43,454 nucleotides of DNA from Deltaproteobacteria bacterium ADurb.Bin151 (GTDB lineage: Bacteria > Desulfobacterota > Syntrophia > Syntrophales > Smithellaceae), in assembly GCA_002070455.1 (NCBI GenBank), contig MWDG01000017.1, forward strand, positions 1 through 43,454, written 5' to 3'. Of this stretch, positions 40,066-43,454 are shown piece after piece; the first letter of the stretch is position 1; the number at the start of each line of letters is the position of its first letter. The position numbers and the translations under genes were made by a program. The notes beneath the pieces were generated by a model, which saw only the letters and a list, made by a program, of their open reading frames with translations, was not told where the DNA came from and ran no database searches.

Positions 40066-40607
40066 CCCTTTCCGATCATATTCTGGACATTACCGAAAAT
40101 TCCATCCGTGCCGGAGCGAAGCTGATTGAAATCAGCGTTGACGAGGATTCTGAAAACAACTTGCTCACGATCGAAATAAAAGATGACGGCCACGGCATGG
40201 ACCAGAACACTGTTCAAAAGGTTCTAGATCCTTTTTATACAACCAAGACGGTCAGGCGCATAGGACTGGGACTGCCGCTTCTCAAAGACGCAGCCGAACG
40301 ATCAGGCGGAACATTTCAGATAAATTCACAAGAAAATCAAGGGACTACAGTAAAAGCCACGTTTGGTCTCCGTCATCTGGACCGGCAGCCGCTGGGCGCT
40401 ATAATTAACATAATGGTAATTCTCATTATTTCTAATTCTGATATTGATTTTTTTTACAAACACAGGCATAATGACCGGCGGTTTGAAATGGATACGCGAG
40501 AAATCCGTAAGGAAATCGAGGATGTTCCTATAAATCATCCCCAGATAATCAAATATATTCGGGGCACAATGGAAGAAGGATTACGCGAAATCGAACCGGA
40601 AGCATAG
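40059..40607 (+). CDS. Histidine-kinase-like ATPase without phosphoacceptor domain
   Basis: 182 residues. The HATPase_c motifs are clear: N-box DITENSIRAGA near the start, G1 DDGHGM, a DPFYTTK F-box and GLGLPLL. There is no His phosphoacceptor helix, sensor or membrane segment, so it cannot be a classical two-component kinase. The last 70 residues are a basic, less ordered tail. Its ATG overlaps the PHP gene's end. Such stand-alone ATPases sit in the same gene group as hydrogenase subunits in anaerobes. Confidence 0.83.
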   Translation: MLTLSDHILDITENSIRAGAKLIEISVDEDSENNLLTIEIKDDGHGMDQNTVQKVLDPFYTTKTVRRIGLGLPLLKDAAERSGGTFQINSQENQGTTVKATFGLRHLDRQPLGAIINIMVILIISNSDIDFFYKHRHNDRRFEMDTREIRKEIEDVPINHPQIIKYIRGTMEEGLREIEPEA

Positions 40608-40635
40608 AGCGCCCCGCAAGATCGAGGAGGAATCA

Positions 40636-41130
40636 ATGAAAGCCGAAGAAACAGAATTGTTGGAAGAGTTCACCCCGGAACAGATCGCCAAACTGGACAG
40701 CATCATCGAAAAATACAAGGGCAAACCGGGTGGACTGATCCCCGTTCTGGAAGAAGCACAGGTCTGTCTCGAGTTTCTGCCTATGCCCGTCCAGAAAAGA
40801 ATTGCCGCCGGATTGAATCTGCCGCTCAGCCGCGTGTATGGCGTTGTCACTTTTTATTCTTTCTTCACCATGACGCCCCGTGGAAAATATACCGTTAAAG
40901 TCTGCCTGGGCACAGCCTGTTACGTGCGAGGAGGAAAGGCGCTTGCTGAAACTCTGGAAAAACAGTTCGGCATCAAGGAAGGTGAAACAACGGCAGACCG
41001 CCTGTTCACCCTGGAATCCGTCCGCTGCCTCGGCGCATGCGGCCTGGGACCCGTCATCGTTGTGGGTGAAGACGTTCACGGCCGTGTCAAACCCGGCAAA
41101 GTGAAAGAAATACTAAATCAATACAATTAA
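40636..41130 (+). CDS. hndA: NuoE/HndA-type [2Fe-2S] electron-transfer subunit
   Basis: 164 residues, thioredoxin-like fold with one [2Fe-2S] cluster held by C90, C95, C131 and C135 in the CxxxxC...CxxxC pattern. This is the 24-kDa subunit of complex I and of NADH-linked hydrogenases (HydC in Thermotoga, HndA in Desulfovibrio). In this context, next to HndB- and HndC-like proteins and away from other nuo genes, a soluble hydrogenase or formate dehydrogenase is more likely. GAGGAGG precedes the ATG. Confidence 0.93.
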   Translation: MKAEETELLEEFTPEQIAKLDSIIEKYKGKPGGLIPVLEEAQVCLEFLPMPVQKRIAAGLNLPLSRVYGVVTFYSFFTMTPRGKYTVKVCLGTACYVRGGKALAETLEKQFGIKEGETTADRLFTLESVRCLGACGLGPVIVVGEDVHGRVKPGKVKEILNQYN

Positions 41131-41160
41131 TTTAATATTTAGAAAACGGAGGATACGCCG

Positions 41161-41544
41161 ATGGCGAAACTGACGATTGATGATTTAAAAAAAATCAAGG
41201 AAAAAGTACACAATGAAATGTCGCTGCGTGATGGAGACCGCCGCGTCAAAATCACCGTTCATATGGGAACCTGCGGAATTGCTTCCGGTGCGAAGGAAGT
41301 CATGGACACACTGCTGGCTGAAATTGATGAAGCCAAAGTTCATGATGTCGTCGTCACCACCTCCGGGTGCATGGGTCTTTGCAGCCGCGAGCCTCTGGTG
41401 ACCGTAGAGATTATCAATGAACCGCCGATCAAATATGAGTATGTAAATCCTAACAAGATCAGACAGATTTTCAAAAGGCACGTTCTCGCGGGAGAAATAC
41501 AGACCCCGTTTGTTCTGGCTAAAGGTTCTGAAATCACCAAATAA
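41161..41544 (+). CDS. hndB: HndB-like ferredoxin-domain subunit
   Basis: 127 residues of a thioredoxin-like [2Fe-2S] fold, with C38 (GTCGIASGAKEV), C70 and C74 (GCMGLC). Only three Cys are visible in these motifs, one fewer than in classical four-Cys sites; three-Cys forms are usual for HndB as I recall. It likely associates with HndA and HndC, though its exact role is unknown. It follows hndA by 30 bases, and CGGAGG is upstream. Confidence 0.85.
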   Translation: MAKLTIDDLKKIKEKVHNEMSLRDGDRRVKITVHMGTCGIASGAKEVMDTLLAEIDEAKVHDVVVTTSGCMGLCSREPLVTVEIINEPPIKYEYVNPNKIRQIFKRHVLAGEIQTPFVLAKGSEITK

Positions 41545-41615
41545 AAAATAATGAGCGGTCACGTGTTTACAACCATCCGGTTCAATGATCGCTTTGTAAG
41601 GAGGATTCTGGATTC

Positions 41616-43454
41616 ATGAAAGTATTTCGTTCACACATACTCATTTGCGGAGGCACCGGTTGTCAGGCTTCCGGCAGTATCGGCGTAAAAAACGCACTTC
41701 TGGAGGAAATCGTTAAAAGGAAGCTTACCGAAGACATCAAAGTTGTAGAAACCGGCTGTAACGGTTTTTGCGCTCTGGGCCCCATCATGGTGGTCTATCC
41801 GGAAGGGGTTATTTACATCAGTTTAAAACCGGCAGACATTCCCGAACTGGTCGAAGAACACCTCGTCAAGGGCCGAATTGTTGACCGGCTTCTGTACCGT
41901 GAACCGGGCACAGACAAAGTCATTCCCACCATGCAGGACATTCCCTTTTTCGCCCATCAGGAACTGAGGGTTTTAAGAAACCGCGGATTGATCGATCCCG
42001 AAAAAATAGAAGAATATATCGCCCGTGACGGTTATGCCGGCATGGCCAAGGCGCTTACGGAAATGACGCCGGAACAGATTGTTCAGGAAGTACTGGATTC
42101 CGGTCTGCGGGGCCGAGGCGGTGCAGGTTTCCCCACCGGTCTGAAATGGAAGTTTGCCGCTGCATCCAAAGGCGATGTAAAATATGTTTTATGCAATGCC
42201 GACGAAGGCGACCCCGGTGCTTTCATGGACCGCAGCGTTCTGGAAGCGGATCCGCACGCGGTTCTGGAGGGCATGGTCATCGCGGCCAAGGCCATCGGCT
42301 CCAGCCATGGCTACATATACTGCCGCGCTGAATATCCCCTGGCCATCCATCGTTTGAATATCGCCATCGGACAGGCCAAGGAAGCCGGCCTTCTGGGCCA
42401 AAACATCCTGGGCACGGGTTTTAATTTCGATCTCGAAATCTACCAGGGCGCAGGCGCGTTCGTCTGCGGCGAGGAAACCGCTCTCATGACCTCAATTGAA
42501 GGAAAACGCGGCATGCCCCGACCCCGTCCGCCCTTCCCTGCCGTGGCCGGCCTGTGGCAGAAACCAAGTATTCTGAACAATGTTGAAACGCTGGCCAATA
42601 TCGGCCAGGTCATTCTGCGCGGAGCCAAATGGCACGCCGCGATCGGCACGGAAAAAAGTAAGGGCACCAAGGTCTTCGCTCTCACCGGCGACGTCAACAA
42701 CGTCGGTCTGGTGGAAGTTCCGATGGGCACCAAGCTGGGCACCATCGTTTTTGATATCGGCGGAGGCATCCCCAAAGGCAAAAAATTCAAAGCCGCTCAG
42801 CTGGGCGGCCCGTCCGGCGGCTGCATTCCCATTCAGCACTTAAATGCTTCCGTTGACTATGAAAAAGTCGCGGAACTCGGCGCCATCATGGGTTCCGGCG
42901 GATTGATCGTCATGAACGAAGACAAGTGCGCGGTCGACATGGCCCGGTTCTTCATGGACTTCTGCCAGGATGAATCCTGCGGCAAGTGCACCCCCTGCCG
43001 CGAAGGCACCAAACGCATGCTGAACATTCTGACCGACATTACCAACGGAAAAGGCAAGCCTGGCGACATCGAACTGCTCGAGGAAATGGCCTCCGTTATC
43101 AAAAATGCGGCCCTGTGCGGCCTGGGGCAAACAGCTCCCAATCCTGTTTTGAGCACCATCCGCTATTTCCGCAAGGAATACGAAGAGCACATCTACGAGC
43201 ACCGCTGTCGCGCGACCGTCTGCTCGGCCATGTTCAAGTCCCCCTGCCAGCACACCTGCCCGGTTGAAATGGACATTCCGTCCTATATCGCGCTCGTCCG
43301 GGAAGGCCGTTTTGAAGATGCCTATAAGATTCTACTTGAGACCAACCCCTTCCCGTCTGTTTGCGGCCGCGTCTGCGATCACAAATGCCAGTCCAAGTGC
43401 CGCCGCGGCAACATGGATGAACCGCTGGCCATCAAGTTCCTGAAACGATTCATC
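41616..43454 (+). CDS. hndC: NuoF/HndC-type NADH-binding subunit with GltD-like extension (partial)
   Basis: 613 residues before the window edge. The N-terminus is a thioredoxin-like [2Fe-2S] domain (C11, C16, C48, C52). The FMN/NADH core follows: GLRGRGGAGFPTG near 163, CNADEGDPGAF and GAFVCGEETAL. Then comes a [4Fe-4S] site CGKCTPC near 455. Instead of the usual two ferredoxin clusters, the tail from about residue 533 shows PCQHTCPVEMDIP, NPFPSVCGRVC and CRRGNMDEPLAIKFLKRF, the N-terminal iron-sulfur module of glutamate-synthase small subunits. So NADH oxidation is joined to a second flavin-type domain, probably completed downstream. Confidence 0.9.
   Translation, partial: MKVFRSHILICGGTGCQASGSIGVKNALLEEIVKRKLTEDIKVVETGCNGFCALGPIMVVYPEGVIYISLKPADIPELVEEHLVKGRIVDRLLYREPGTDKVIPTMQDIPFFAHQELRVLRNRGLIDPEKIEEYIARDGYAGMAKALTEMTPEQIVQEVLDSGLRGRGGAGFPTGLKWKFAAASKGDVKYVLCNADEGDPGAFMDRSVLEADPHAVLEGMVIAAKAIGSSHGYIYCRAEYPLAIHRLNIAIGQAKEAGLLGQNILGTGFNFDLEIYQGAGAFVCGEETALMTSIEGKRGMPRPRPPFPAVAGLWQKPSILNNVETLANIGQVILRGAKWHAAIGTEKSKGTKVFALTGDVNNVGLVEVPMGTKLGTIVFDIGGGIPKGKKFKAAQLGGPSGGCIPIQHLNASVDYEKVAELGAIMGSGGLIVMNEDKCAVDMARFFMDFCQDESCGKCTPCREGTKRMLNILTDITNGKGKPGDIELLEEMASVIKNAALCGLGQTAPNPVLSTIRYFRKEYEEHIYEHRCRATVCSAMFKSPCQHTCPVEMDIPSYIALVREGRFEDAYKILLETNPFPSVCGRVCDHKCQSKCRRGNMDEPLAIKFLKRFI

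Overview
The window reads as chromosome of a strictly anaerobic Gram-negative bacterium, most likely a deltaproteobacterium of the Desulfobacterota, in the style of Syntrophus or Smithella. This is inference. It rests on the Lpt/Kdo lipopolysaccharide genes arranged with rpoN, hpf, ptsN, hprK and rapZ, on the anaerobic NADH-linked hydrogenase-type gene cluster at the right end, and on general protein flavour. No rRNA or complete taxonomic marker is present.

Left part (1-9000), mostly minus strand. Housekeeping-type genes (a PilZ protein, DNA polymerase IV, a UPF0270 protein, an alpha/beta hydrolase) are followed by an accessory island. The island has a coupled operon of small unknown genes (2977-3920). 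Next to it, at 3939-6423, is what I read as an integron-type cassette array without an integrase (CALIN): five attC-like palindromes sit behind short, AT-rich, mutually unrelated, co-oriented genes (an endonuclease/exonuclease/phosphatase-family protein, a DUF6994-like protein, a small secreted protein, and a flavodoxin-HEPN fusion). One candidate cassette has no ORF but carries a promoter, a folded segment and a terminator, so it may encode a small RNA. An anchored metallo-beta-lactamase-fold hydrolase, gene remnants and tRNA-Leu(TAA) close this part.

Middle part (9100-22600). It holds an MTA/SAH deaminase, the large helicase HrpA, a class I aminotransferase, an MtnX-like phosphatase, a membrane protein, and a slipin + NfeD membrane-quality-control pair. 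A family-4 uracil-DNA glycosylase overlaps coaBC, and a divergent M23 endopeptidase-like protein ends at a bidirectional terminator.

Envelope and nitrogen-PTS part (22771-33953, all minus strand). Transcription runs xerD - TPR protein - kdsA - kdsC - sugE - lptC - lptA - lptB - rpoN - hpf - ptsN - hprK - rapZ. It couples Kdo synthesis and LPS export to sigma-54 and a reduced PTS regulatory branch. HprK is unusually divergent, and no HPr or enzyme I follows rapZ.

Right part (34058-43454, plus strand). After rpiB comes a tightly coupled trio: a membrane diguanylate cyclase, a methyltransferase, and a Nudix hydrolase fused to a helical RsbRD-like domain. Then follow five signalling-type genes (DRTGG, anti-sigma-like ATPase, DRTGG, PHP, histidine-kinase-like ATPase). 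They lie directly upstream of three iron-sulfur electron-transfer subunits (NuoE/HndA, HndB, NuoF/HndC). The last is cut by the window edge and continues into a GltD-like iron-sulfur domain. This suggests an NADH-dependent, possibly electron-bifurcating hydrogenase or formate dehydrogenase whose catalytic subunit lies outside the window.
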